From Weeksellaceae bacterium (GTDB taxonomy: Bacteria > Bacteroidota > Bacteroidia > Flavobacteriales > Weeksellaceae), in contig JAKLPS010000030.1 of assembly GCA_022013695.1 (NCBI GenBank), forward strand, positions 1 to 64,000: a stretch of 64,000 bases of DNA, written 5' to 3'. Both the position numbers and the translations under genes were made by a program. This document shows, piece by piece, positions 47,596 to 55,538 of the stretch (within the stretch, counting starts at the first letter, position 1; each line of letters starts with the position of its first letter). Below the pieces are notes generated by a model, which made no database searches, was not told the DNA's origin, and saw only the letters and a program-made list of their open reading frames with translations.

Positions 47596-48762
47596 TTAGT
47601 CTAAAGCTTGTTTCAAATCGTCGATAATGTCATCAATATTTTCCAATCCGACGGAGCAACGCACCAATCCGGCGGTGATTCCGACCTCGTTCCGCTCATC
47701 ATCGGAAAGCTTGGAATGCGTTGTGGAAGCGGGATGCGTGACAATCGTCCTTGTGTCTCCCAAGTTGGCGGAAAGGGAACACAGTTTTATTTTGTTGAGG
47801 AAATTTCGGCCGCCTTCGATGCCGTTTTTGACTTCGAAAGCGACGATATTTCCGCCCAATTTCATTTGTTTTTTGGCGATTTGGTAGCTTGGATGAGATT
47901 TCAGGAATGGGTATTTTACCAATTCAACATTCGGGTGGTTTTCTAGAAACTCCGCCACTTTGAGCGCATTTTCGCAATGTTTTTCTACGCGAATCGCCAA
48001 AGTTTCCAAGCTCTTGCTCAACACCCAAGCATTGAACGGCGACATCGCGGGACCTGTGTTTCTCGAAAAAAGATAAATTTCGCGAATCAAGTCGGCTTTC
48101 CCAACGGCAACGCCACCGAGAACGCGGCCTTGCCCGTCAATGAGTTTCGTTGCAGAATGAACCACAATGTCTGCGCCGTATTTAATTGGTTGTTGCAGAT
48201 AAGGCGTCGCGAAGCAGTTATCTACAACGAAAATGAGATTGTGTTTTCTGGCAATCTGTCCGAAGAATTCTAAATCTAAAACTTCGATCGCGGGGTTAGT
48301 CGGCGTTTCTAAGAATAGTATTTTGGTGTTTGGTTGGATGTATCGTTCTACATTTTCCGAGTCTTCTGCTTTGAAGTAGGTGGTTTCTATATTCCATTTA
48401 GGGAAATATTTCGTGAACAAAGTGTGCGTGGATCCGAAAACCGACTGACAGCTGACGATATGGTCGCCGGCATCGAGCAAGCTGGCCAATGTGGAATATA
48501 TTGCGGCCATTCCCGTCGCAAAAGCGTAACCGGATTCGGCGCCTTCCATTTTCGTGATTTTGTCGACGAATTCTGTGACATTGGGGTTGCTGAATCGGCT
48601 GTAGAGATTTTTGTCTTTTTCTTCGGCAAAACTGGCGCGCATATCTTCGGCATCTTCGAAGACGAAGCTGGAAGTGAGGAATAATGGTGTGGAATGCTCG
48701 TCGAACTGGGTTCGTTCGGTTTGCGTTCTGATGGCTAATGTTTCGAAATTTTGATTTTCCAT
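47596..48762 (-). CDS. metZ: O-succinyl/O-acetylhomoserine sulfhydrylase or cystathionine gamma-synthase (Cys/Met PLP enzyme)
   Basis: 388 residues of the trans-sulfuration PLP family. It has the NLYSRFSNPNV start-region motif, EGAESGYAFATGMAAIYSTL, FVVDNCFATPYLQQPI and the PLP lysine in VVHSATKLIDGQGR (about 206). Together with the upstream acyltransferase it should convert activated homoserine to homocysteine by direct sulfhydrylation, the usual route in Flavobacteriia, but cystathionine synthesis cannot be excluded from sequence. metZ is therefore a family-level symbol. It is flanked on both sides by members of the same repeat family. Confidence 0.85.
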   Translation of the reverse strand: MENQNFETLAIRTQTERTQFDEHSTPLFLTSSFVFEDAEDMRASFAEEKDKNLYSRFSNPNVTEFVDKITKMEGAESGYAFATGMAAIYSTLASLLDAGDHIVSCQSVFGSTHTLFTKYFPKWNIETTYFKAEDSENVERYIQPNTKILFLETPTNPAIEVLDLEFFGQIARKHNLIFVVDNCFATPYLQQPIKYGADIVVHSATKLIDGQGRVLGGVAVGKADLIREIYLFSRNTGPAMSPFNAWVLSKSLETLAIRVEKHCENALKVAEFLENHPNVELVKYPFLKSHPSYQIAKKQMKLGGNIVAFEVKNGIEGGRNFLNKIKLCSLSANLGDTRTIVTHPASTTHSKLSDDERNEVGITAGLVRCSVGLENIDDIIDDLKQALD

Positions 48763-48785
48763 TATTTTGAATTGTTTATTTTTTT

Positions 48786-48953
48786 GTTGGAATGAATTCC
48801 AATACTATTAAATTGGTCGTTCCGATATTTATTTTTTTCGTTGGAATGAATTCCAACGCTTTTAGAATGCTATTAAATTGGTCGTTTCGATATTTATTTT
48901 TTTTCGTTGGAATGAATTCCGACTCTTTTAAATCGGCCGTTCCTACGGAACTA
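48786..48953. repeat. Three further copies of the double-palindrome repeat
   Basis: Units start at 48786, 48840 and 48906. Each opens with GTTGGAATGAATTCC (AAC or GAC), followed by TTAAATTGGTCGTT or AAATCGGCCGTT. The third unit is 48 bp and ends GTTCCTACGGAAC as in the other array; the first two are longer because GATATTTATTTTTTTTC replaces the second palindrome. They fill the gap between the homoserine dehydrogenase and metZ genes. Confidence 0.88.
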
Positions 48954-48957
48954 AACG

Positions 48958-50493
48958 TTATTTTGTTTCGCTTAATCTTAAAATATCGCCGAAAACGCCT
49001 CGGGCGGTTACTTGGGCTCCCGCTCCGGCTCCCATTATCACGATCGGATTTTCGCCGTAACTCTCGGTGTAAATCTCGAAAATGGAATCAGAACCTTTCA
49101 GCTGACCAAGTGCCGAATTGGCTGGAACGGAAATTAGTTTCACATCCAATTCTCCTTTTTCTTCCTGAAGATTGCCGTGCAAATCGCCTACGTAACGCAA
49201 AACGTGGTCTTGCTTCTGATTTTCTTTGATGTTTTGATATTCGGAATCTAATTCTTCTAATCTGGAAATGAATTCGTTTTTATCGAGCTCAAATAGATAT
49301 TGCGGAACGAGATTCTGAATATGAATATCCTGAAATTCGTTAATCAAATCCAATTCTCTGGCGAGGATCAACAATTTTCTGGCAACATCGTTTCCTGAAA
49401 GATCTTCGCGGGGATCGGGCTCCGTAAAGCCTTTTTCCATCGCTTCCTTGATAATGACTGAAAACTTGTCGTCTCGCAGAGAAAAATGGTTGAACACATA
49501 GCTCAGCGTTCCGGAAAAAACGCCTTTGATTCTGGTAATGTTTTCGCCCGAGAGATGCAGCAGCTTAATTGTGTCAATCAACGGCAGACCCGCTCCCACA
49601 TTGGTTTCGTAGAGATATTTCTTTTTGTTTTTTTCTAATAATTTCCGAAATTCGCGGTATTGGGAAATGGGTAGGGTGTTGAATATCTTGTTGGAACTTA
49701 CGACGTCAAAACCGTTTTCTACCAAAAAAGGATAATTTTTCACAAAATCTGCGCTTGCGGTGTTGTCCACCATGATCAGGTTTTCCAGTTGGTATTCTTT
49801 AGCAAATTCTACCAATTTTCCCGCGTTGGATTCTATTTTCGAAAATTTGATCTTCTGCCTCCAATCGCTGCCGAAACCCGCTTGATTAAAAGCAATTTTT
49901 CTGGAATTGGCTATGGCAACAATTTTGAGTTCCAACCTTTTTCTGAGCAAAATATCGTGCGCAGAATCTAGGATTTGCTCAATCAAAGTTCCGCCCACAT
50001 TTCCGTGGCCGATCAATGCCAGATGGATGGTTTTGGGCTTTCCGTAGATTTCGGTTTCGATGATGTTTTTTGCGATTTCGGTTTGGTTAGCCGTTACAAC
50101 GATGTTCACTCTGCCGGCCGAAGCCATTTGGGTCAGTAATAACGGAAAAATTTTGTTGCACTGCAGATGGGACAAAATCTTGTTGTAATCATCAGAAACG
50201 AAACCTATAACAGTCAGACTATCAACACTATAAATGTGGCTGACGTGGCCTTCTTTTATTTCTTTTGCGAATTCTTTTTGAAGAAATTTCACAGAATCTT
50301 CTGCGTCATTTTCGTCCACGAGAACCGAAATTCCATTTTCGATGGCCTGCTGCGAAATAACGCCAACGCTGATTCCGCCGCCGTTCAAAGTTTGGAAAAT
50401 GCGGGAATCGACGCCGATTTGTCCCAAAAAGTCCTTTCCTTCGAAGTTTACCAAGGCTTTGTTTCTGTATATGTTAATGGTATTTGTAGTCAT
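48958..50493 (-). CDS. Homoserine dehydrogenase with N-terminal ACT region (ThrA-like without kinase)
   Basis: 511 residues. The first 155 look like the regulatory ACT part of a ThrA aspartokinase (ISVGVISQQAIENGISVLVD, MASAGRVNIVVTANQTE), with no kinase domain. The dehydrogenase follows: NAD site ALIGHGNVGGTLIEQ (about 158-172), NKIFNTL, and NVGAGLPLIDTIKLL with GVFSGTLSYVFN and GFTEPDPREDLSGNDVARK, the catalytic core of homoserine dehydrogenase. Reduces aspartate semialdehyde to homoserine, the substrate of MetX whose gene ends 42 bases upstream. The ACT part probably gives feedback control. Confidence 0.9.
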   Translation of the reverse strand: MTTNTINIYRNKALVNFEGKDFLGQIGVDSRIFQTLNGGGISVGVISQQAIENGISVLVDENDAEDSVKFLQKEFAKEIKEGHVSHIYSVDSLTVIGFVSDDYNKILSHLQCNKIFPLLLTQMASAGRVNIVVTANQTEIAKNIIETEIYGKPKTIHLALIGHGNVGGTLIEQILDSAHDILLRKRLELKIVAIANSRKIAFNQAGFGSDWRQKIKFSKIESNAGKLVEFAKEYQLENLIMVDNTASADFVKNYPFLVENGFDVVSSNKIFNTLPISQYREFRKLLEKNKKKYLYETNVGAGLPLIDTIKLLHLSGENITRIKGVFSGTLSYVFNHFSLRDDKFSVIIKEAMEKGFTEPDPREDLSGNDVARKLLILARELDLINEFQDIHIQNLVPQYLFELDKNEFISRLEELDSEYQNIKENQKQDHVLRYVGDLHGNLQEEKGELDVKLISVPANSALGQLKGSDSIFEIYTESYGENPIVIMGAGAGAQVTARGVFGDILRLSETK

Positions 50494-50535
50494 TTTTATC
50501 TTTATCGCGACTTTGTCGCTCGTTTTTTATTAATT

Positions 50536-51516
50536 TTATGATTCATTTTCTTCCCATGATTTCGTTACGATGCTTGCAAAGATTGGTTTTAGAATATTAT
50601 TCAGTTGGTCATATTCCATCAGGAAAGCGTCGTGTCCGTGGATAGATTTGATCTCGTGATAATGAATATTTTTATTTTTAAGTCGTAAAAAATCGTAAGT
50701 ATTTTTCATCTCAAAAGCAGGATAGAAAAGGTCGGAATCTACTGCGATCAAATGAATCTCGGCGTTGATTTTTTCCAAATCATTTGCATTTCCGCAGATG
50801 TTCATGAGGAGATGATTGACCAACTTGTAGGCTTTCAAAGTAAATCTTTCGCTCAGCCGCTTTCCGTGGAAGTTGAGCCAGTCGTGGGATTTCAGGATTA
50901 GTTTTTCAGGATCGGTTTCGCTTTTGAATCTGGTGTTGAGCGATTCTGGAGTTCTGTAGCACAGCATCGCGTGGATTCTTGCTTTTTCTAATGGTTTTTC
51001 TTCAGATTCCAAAAGAAATTTCTGAACCAAACATTGCGAATGTAGCCAATCCGACGTTTTGAAATCTGTGGCAATCGGGATGAATTTTTCCGCCAAATTA
51101 TTTTTTAAAGCCAGCATTTCCCAGCCGATAGAGCCGCCCACAGAGCCGCCGACCAAAGCAAAAACCTTTTCGATTTTCAACAATGTCAACGCTTTCAAGA
51201 AAATGGAGGCAATGTCTCGCACCGTAAAATCCTCATAATCATCAATGAGAAAACCATCGAAACCATTACCGGGAATGTTGAAACAAATCACGGTAAAGCA
51301 GGCCGTGTCGATGACTTTTGCGTCTCCCACCAAGCTTTTCCACCAGCCCTTGTTGCCAGCAACGTCCGAATTTCCCGTCAAAGCGTGATTGATCAAAACC
51401 ATCGGAGCAGAATATAGAGCCTTCCCAAAAAGCTGATAGCTAAGAGGAATATCATAAACCTTTCCGGTTTTTGTGGTGTAATGTATTGTCTGAAGATGAA
51501 GTAACTTATTTTCCAA
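50536..51516 (-). CDS. metX: Homoserine O-acetyltransferase
   Basis: Alpha/beta-hydrolase acyltransferase that activates homoserine for methionine synthesis. 326 residues with the nucleophile in LVGGSVGGSIGW (Ser125), catalytic Asp260 in AVDSDLFYP and His295 in IHGHDAFL. NHALTGNSDVAG and SRGR-like patterns agree with MetX rather than a lipase. No ATG or GTG lies near the start; a TTG at 51514-51516 (MENKLLHLQT) is the only reasonable one. It is the first gene after the SAM riboswitch and so probably the first of the whole methionine operon. Confidence 0.9.
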   Translation of the reverse strand: MENKLLHLQTIHYTTKTGKVYDIPLSYQLFGKALYSAPMVLINHALTGNSDVAGNKGWWKSLVGDAKVIDTACFTVICFNIPGNGFDGFLIDDYEDFTVRDIASIFLKALTLLKIEKVFALVGGSVGGSIGWEMLALKNNLAEKFIPIATDFKTSDWLHSQCLVQKFLLESEEKPLEKARIHAMLCYRTPESLNTRFKSETDPEKLILKSHDWLNFHGKRLSERFTLKAYKLVNHLLMNICGNANDLEKINAEIHLIAVDSDLFYPAFEMKNTYDFLRLKNKNIHYHEIKSIHGHDAFLMEYDQLNNILKPIFASIVTKSWEENES

Positions 51517-51569
51517 TTTGATCTGATAAAAAATTGAAAATGCTACGGGAGAAGTAGAATAATTGGGGG

Positions 51570-51668
51570 TTATCTTTTCCGCCAGAGCGGATAGAATTTA
51601 GCACCTTCTTCGTTTCCGAAGGGTTGCCAAGGTTTCTCAGAGTCTAATCTCTCCACCTTTCTCGATAA
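51570..51668 (-). promoter_or_regulatory. SAM-I (S-box) riboswitch upstream of metX
   Basis: On the minus strand the S-box hallmarks appear in order: P1 5' strand TTATCGAG, AAAGGTGGAGAGATTAGACT, CTGAGAAACCTTGGCAACC, a short CCTTCGGAAACGAAG hairpin, AAGGTGCTAAATTC, then the ATCCGCTCTGGCGGA hairpin (P4) and closing AAAGATAA. P1 is TTATC with GATAA. The aptamer ends 53 bases before the UUG start of metX. It should switch off metX and the following met genes when S-adenosylmethionine is high. There is no clear U-run terminator, so control may be at translation. Confidence 0.93.
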
Positions 51669-51701
51669 CATTTTCAATATGTAAATGAACAATTCTGACT
51701 A

Positions 51702-51734
51702 CAAAGATACTTCACAAAGTTTACTTATTCCAAA
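51702..51734 (-). promoter_or_regulatory. Promoter of the metX riboswitch operon
   Basis: On the minus strand TTTG (51731-51734), a 21-base gap and TATCTTTG (51702-51709) match the phylum consensus exactly. The transcription start would fall near 51695, about 25 bases before the aptamer. The rest of the 51517-51833 gap holds only this, the riboswitch and AT-rich leader for the SDR gene. Confidence 0.65.
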
Positions 51735-51833
51735 TTTCGCTTGAAATTTCTAAAATAATTATTTGTTAATAATATTTTTTACCAGAACTTGCGTACAGTA
51801 TTTGCTTTTAAAAATTTCTTTTTACAATCAATT

Positions 51834-52640
51834 ATGGAAATCAATCTCAATAAACAAGTCGCCATCGTAACGGGTTCCAGCAGCGGTATTGGAAAAGGAA
51901 TCGCCATCAGTCTTGCGAAATCCGGTGCCATCACTATAGTTAATCATTCATCAGAACATTCAGAACCAGAAGCCGAGGATACTCTAAAAACTATTCAGGA
52001 AAGTGGAGGCGAAGGCATTATCATTCAATGTGATGTGAGCAAGGAAGACCAGGTTCAGAAGATGTTCACAACGACGATTGAAAAATATGGAACTGTAGAT
52101 ATTCTTATTAATAATGCAGGTTTACAACAAGATGCAGCCTTCGTTGATATGACTTTGACGCAATGGCAAAAGGTGATTGATGTCAATCTAACTGGGCAGT
52201 TTTTATGCTCAAGAGAAGCCATCAGAGAATTTTTGAAACGCGGAATGAATGAAAAATCCAAAGCTTTGGGAAAAATCATCAATATCAGCAGTGTTCACGA
52301 AACGATTCCGTGGGCTGGGCACGCCAATTATGCATCCAGCAAAGGCGCGCTGAGAATGCTGATGCAGACATTGGCGCAGGAATATGGAAAGCAAAAAATC
52401 CGGGTGAATAATATTTGTCCTGGTGCAATCCAGACGCCAATTAACAAGTCTGCTTGGGATAATGAGAAATCTCTGGACGCGCTGATGACGCTGATTCCGT
52501 ACAACAGAATTGGTCAGCCAGACGACATTGGAAATTTAGCCGTATTTTTGGCCAGTGATTATTCGGATTACATTACAGGAACGAGTATCTACGTCGATGG
52601 TGGAATGACGACTTTGGAGAGTTTTGCGGATAACGGATAG
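51834..52640 (+). CDS. SDR-family oxidoreductase (glucose 1-dehydrogenase-like)
   Basis: 268 residues from the ATG at 51834 (MEINLNKQVAIVTG); the frame is open to a TTG at 51789. The Rossmann motif GSSSGIGKGIA, the NNAG segment in LINNAGLQQD, ISSVHETIPW and the catalytic YASSK are intact. The pattern matches the glucose 1-dehydrogenase branch of the short-chain dehydrogenases. Substrate not proven. Located beside the GH63-like glycosidase, with which it could share a sugar pathway. Confidence 0.87.
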   Translation: MEINLNKQVAIVTGSSSGIGKGIAISLAKSGAITIVNHSSEHSEPEAEDTLKTIQESGGEGIIIQCDVSKEDQVQKMFTTTIEKYGTVDILINNAGLQQDAAFVDMTLTQWQKVIDVNLTGQFLCSREAIREFLKRGMNEKSKALGKIINISSVHETIPWAGHANYASSKGALRMLMQTLAQEYGKQKIRVNNICPGAIQTPINKSAWDNEKSLDALMTLIPYNRIGQPDDIGNLAVFLASDYSDYITGTSIYVDGGMTTLESFADNG

Positions 52641-52705
52641 TTTGGTTTTTGGTTGATGGTTTTTAGTTTTTGGAATTTTAAAAACTTGAAAGAATGACGA
52701 AACGT

Positions 52706-52849
52706 CAACATAGCCCGGATGGGAACGGCATCCTTTTTTTTTGCGGCTGCAAGTCCCTCTCTTTTGGAGAGGGACTTAGGGTGAGGAGAAAAAAGATATA
52801 GTGGACAGCGGGTTGAAAACGCGCAACAAAGGTCGAAACCTGATGCTCC
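52706..52849 (+). ncRNA. Flavo-1-like structured repeat element, copy 2
   Basis: Left arm CAACATAGCCCGGATGGGAA leading to CGGCATCC and a T-run, right arm AAAAAAGATATAGTGGACAG leading to CGGGTTG (52815), with similarity to copy 1 resuming at GCTCC. The two arms match copy 1 at nearly every base while the centre differs. The centre here carries a perfect 11-bp hairpin (52751-52777). It occupies most of the gap between the SDR and glycosidase genes. Same caveat on the Flavo-1 name as for copy 1. Confidence 0.6.
52751..52777. repeat. 11-bp hairpin nested inside Flavo-1-like copy 2
   Basis: AAGTCCCTCTC (52751-52761) and GAGAGGGACTT (52767-52777) are perfectly complementary around a TTTTG loop, followed by AGGGTGAGG. 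Hairpins of this kind are common dispersed repeats in Bacteroidota. No U-run follows, so it is not a simple terminator. Confidence 0.75.
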
Positions 52850-52889
52850 TAAAAAATCGAATAATTATTTTTAAAATAATTAGAACAAT

Positions 52890-55496
52890 ATGAACGAGGA
52901 AGAAAAATTGAGGAATCCGCGTTGGAAAAAGTGGGGGCCGTATGTGAGCCATCGCCAATGGGGAAATGTGAGGGAAGATTACAGTACAAACGGTGATGCG
53001 TGGGCGTTTACAGGACACGATATGGCAGAAGCCTGGACCTACAGGTGGGCCGAGGAAGGCATCGCAGGCATCTCGGATGACAAGCAACAGATGTGTTTTG
53101 CCCTATCTTTTTGGAACAAAAAAGATGTTCGGATCAAAGAACGTTTTTTTGGTTTGAGCAATTATGAGGGCAATCACGGGGAAGACATCAAGGAGATTTT
53201 TTATTATCTAGACAATACGCCGTCTCATAGTTATATGAAAATGGTTTATAAATACCCCATCAATGAATTTCCATACGACGATCTTGTCCGCACAAACGGC
53301 CTGAGATCCAGAACAGATCCAGAATATGAACTCATTGATACCGGGATTTTTGATAACGATGAATATTTTGATATTTTTATTGAATATGCCAAAGCCGGCG
53401 AAGATGATTTCTTGATCCGGATCGACGTTCACAACCGCAGCGACAAAGCCGCCCCTATTGTGGTTTTGCCAACCGTTTGGTACAGGAACAACTGGTATTG
53501 GGGTTACAACGATTATAAGGCCAGCCTTAATTCTTCTAAGCAAGGCGAAATCGATATCCGTCATAATAGCCTTAGCATCAAAAAGCTCTATTCCAAAAAC
53601 AGAAATGTTGAAGCGCTGTTTTGCGAAAATGAAACCAATAAAGCCAGATTATTCAATCTTCCAAAAAAAGAGGGCTTTTTCAAAGATGGCATCAACCAAT
53701 ATCTTATCAAAGGATTAGACACGGTCAATCCAGAGAAAACCGGAACCAAAGCGGCATTGCATTGCGAAGAGATCATCGAGGCGCACAGCAACAAAGTTTT
53801 CGAGTTCCGGCTGTCTCCTCACAGTATGGAGGATGCTTTTTGGGATTTCGAAAATCTGATGAGCCGGAGAAAGCAAGATTCCGACGATTTCTACGCCAAT
53901 ATCCAAAAAGGAATAGAAAACGAAGATGAGAAAAACGTGCAGCGACAGGCTTTTGCAGGTTTACTTTGGAACAAGCAGTTTTATCATTACAATGTGGGAA
54001 AATGGCTGAAAGGCGACCCGAATTTCCCGATCCAAAGGAAAGGATTCGTCCGAAACAGCGATTGGGAACATCTCCACAACAAAGATATCATCTCGATGCC
54101 CGACAAATGGGAATATCCGTGGTATGCGACCTGGGATTTGGCATTCCATTGTGTGAGTTTTTGTGTCATTGATTCGGAGTTTGCTAAAGACCAATTGATT
54201 ACGCTTACCAAAGAATGGTATATGCACCCGAATGGACAAATGCCAGCGTACGAATGGAACTTCGATGATGTGAATCCGCCTGTGCACGCTTGGGCCACTT
54301 TCAGGGTTTTTAAAATTGATGAAAAAAATAATGGGAAGCCAGATTTGGCTTTCTTAGAAAGGGTTTTTCAAAAATTATTATTGAATTTCACTTGGTGGGT
54401 CAACCGAAAAGATTACAACGGGAACAATCTTTTTGGAGGCGGATTCTTGGGTCTTGATAACATTGGAGCCTTTGACCGAAATATGGAGTTCAGCGAAGGT
54501 GAACATCTGGAGCAAGCCGACGGAACCAGCTGGATGGCGATGTACGCTCTGAATATGATGCGAATTTCTATGGAATTAGCCATCCACAATCCGGTTTATG
54601 AGGATATGGCCATCAAATTTTTCGAACATTATCTTTATATCGCAGAAGCGATGGAAAATATCGGGGACGGCAAACAGGGCCTGTGGAATGAGGAAGACGG
54701 ATTTTTCTACGATTTACTCCAGTTATCCAACGGAGACAGTGTCAATCTGAAACTTCGGAGCATTGTCGGATTGATTCCCATGTTTGCGGTCGAAGTTGTG
54801 GAGCACAGTATGTTGGAGAAACTGCCGGAGTTCAAAAAGAGAATGGAGTGGATTCTGAAAAACAAACAAGATCTTACCAAACTGGTGTCTCAATGGTATG
54901 TAGAAGGCGAGGGAAACAAGCACCTTTTGAGCATTCTCAGAAAAACAAGGCTGACGAAAGTTTTAAACAGGCTGGTGGACGAATCTGAATTCCTGAGTGA
55001 TTACGGCATTCGAGCGATGTCCAAAGTTTACGAAGAAAATCCTTTCCGATTTACCGTTCACGAGCAGGAGCACGTGGTTTATTACACACCAGCAGAGAGC
55101 GACAGCCGAATGTTTGGTGGCAACAGCAACTGGCGCGGCCCGATTTGGTTTCCGATTAATTTTTTGATTGTCGAGAGTTTGCAAAGGTTCCATTTCTTTT
55201 TTGGCGATGCTTTTACAATTGAATATCCTAAGGGAAGTGGCGCGCAAAAGAATCTGGAAGAAGTTTCCCGAGACATCAGCGACAGACTTTGTGGCATTTT
55301 CTTGAAAGACGAGGATGGAAATCGAGCATTCAACGGTGGGGTTGATAAATTCAATAATGACCCGCATTTCAAAGATTACATTATGTTCTTTGAATATTTC
55401 CACGGCGACAATGGTCGAGGCGTTGGCGCTTCCCATCAAACCGGATGGACTTCTACGGTGGCGAAGTTGATTCAGCCGAGGTTGACGAATAGATAA
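52890..55496 (+). CDS. GH63-type glycoside hydrolase (MGH1-like glucosidase)
   Basis: 868 residues without a signal peptide, so cytoplasmic. Tryptophan-rich (alpha/alpha)6-barrel enzyme: NEEEKLRNPRWKKWGPYVSH at the start, YEWNFDDVNPPVHAWA, LEQADGTSWMAMY, FYDLLQLSNGD and NWRGPIWFPINFL are typical of the GH63/MGH1 family that includes mannosyl- and glucosylglycerate hydrolases. A role in compatible-solute or alpha-glucoside turnover is possible; the sequence does not show which. The acidic residues of GQMPAYEWNFDD and the late GHDNGRG-like DNGRGVGASHQTGWT are probable catalytic-site segments. Confidence 0.85.
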   Translation: MNEEEKLRNPRWKKWGPYVSHRQWGNVREDYSTNGDAWAFTGHDMAEAWTYRWAEEGIAGISDDKQQMCFALSFWNKKDVRIKERFFGLSNYEGNHGEDIKEIFYYLDNTPSHSYMKMVYKYPINEFPYDDLVRTNGLRSRTDPEYELIDTGIFDNDEYFDIFIEYAKAGEDDFLIRIDVHNRSDKAAPIVVLPTVWYRNNWYWGYNDYKASLNSSKQGEIDIRHNSLSIKKLYSKNRNVEALFCENETNKARLFNLPKKEGFFKDGINQYLIKGLDTVNPEKTGTKAALHCEEIIEAHSNKVFEFRLSPHSMEDAFWDFENLMSRRKQDSDDFYANIQKGIENEDEKNVQRQAFAGLLWNKQFYHYNVGKWLKGDPNFPIQRKGFVRNSDWEHLHNKDIISMPDKWEYPWYATWDLAFHCVSFCVIDSEFAKDQLITLTKEWYMHPNGQMPAYEWNFDDVNPPVHAWATFRVFKIDEKNNGKPDLAFLERVFQKLLLNFTWWVNRKDYNGNNLFGGGFLGLDNIGAFDRNMEFSEGEHLEQADGTSWMAMYALNMMRISMELAIHNPVYEDMAIKFFEHYLYIAEAMENIGDGKQGLWNEEDGFFYDLLQLSNGDSVNLKLRSIVGLIPMFAVEVVEHSMLEKLPEFKKRMEWILKNKQDLTKLVSQWYVEGEGNKHLLSILRKTRLTKVLNRLVDESEFLSDYGIRAMSKVYEENPFRFTVHEQEHVVYYTPAESDSRMFGGNSNWRGPIWFPINFLIVESLQRFHFFFGDAFTIEYPKGSGAQKNLEEVSRDISDRLCGIFLKDEDGNRAFNGGVDKFNNDPHFKDYIMFFEYFHGDNGRGVGASHQTGWTSTVAKLIQPRLTNR

Positions 55497-55508
55497 AATT
55501 ATAAAAAG

Positions 55509-55538
55509 AAACCTTATCAGATTTGATAAGGTTTTTTT
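55509..55538. terminator. Bidirectional terminator after the GH63-type gene
   Basis: AAACCTTATCA (55509-55519) and TGATAAGGTTT (55524-55534) form an 11-bp stem with a 4-base loop. T-runs follow on both strands (TTTT to 55538 on plus; CTTTTTAT on minus). It lies between convergent stop codons. Confidence 0.9.

Noticed and set aside
48792-49229. Plus-strand open frame over the second repeat array and the end of the homoserine dehydrogenase gene
   Set aside because: Its first part is repeat sequence and the rest is antisense to a conserved enzyme.
52751-52777. Hairpin as a terminator of the SDR gene
   Set aside because: No T-run follows on either strand; it lies within a repeated element.
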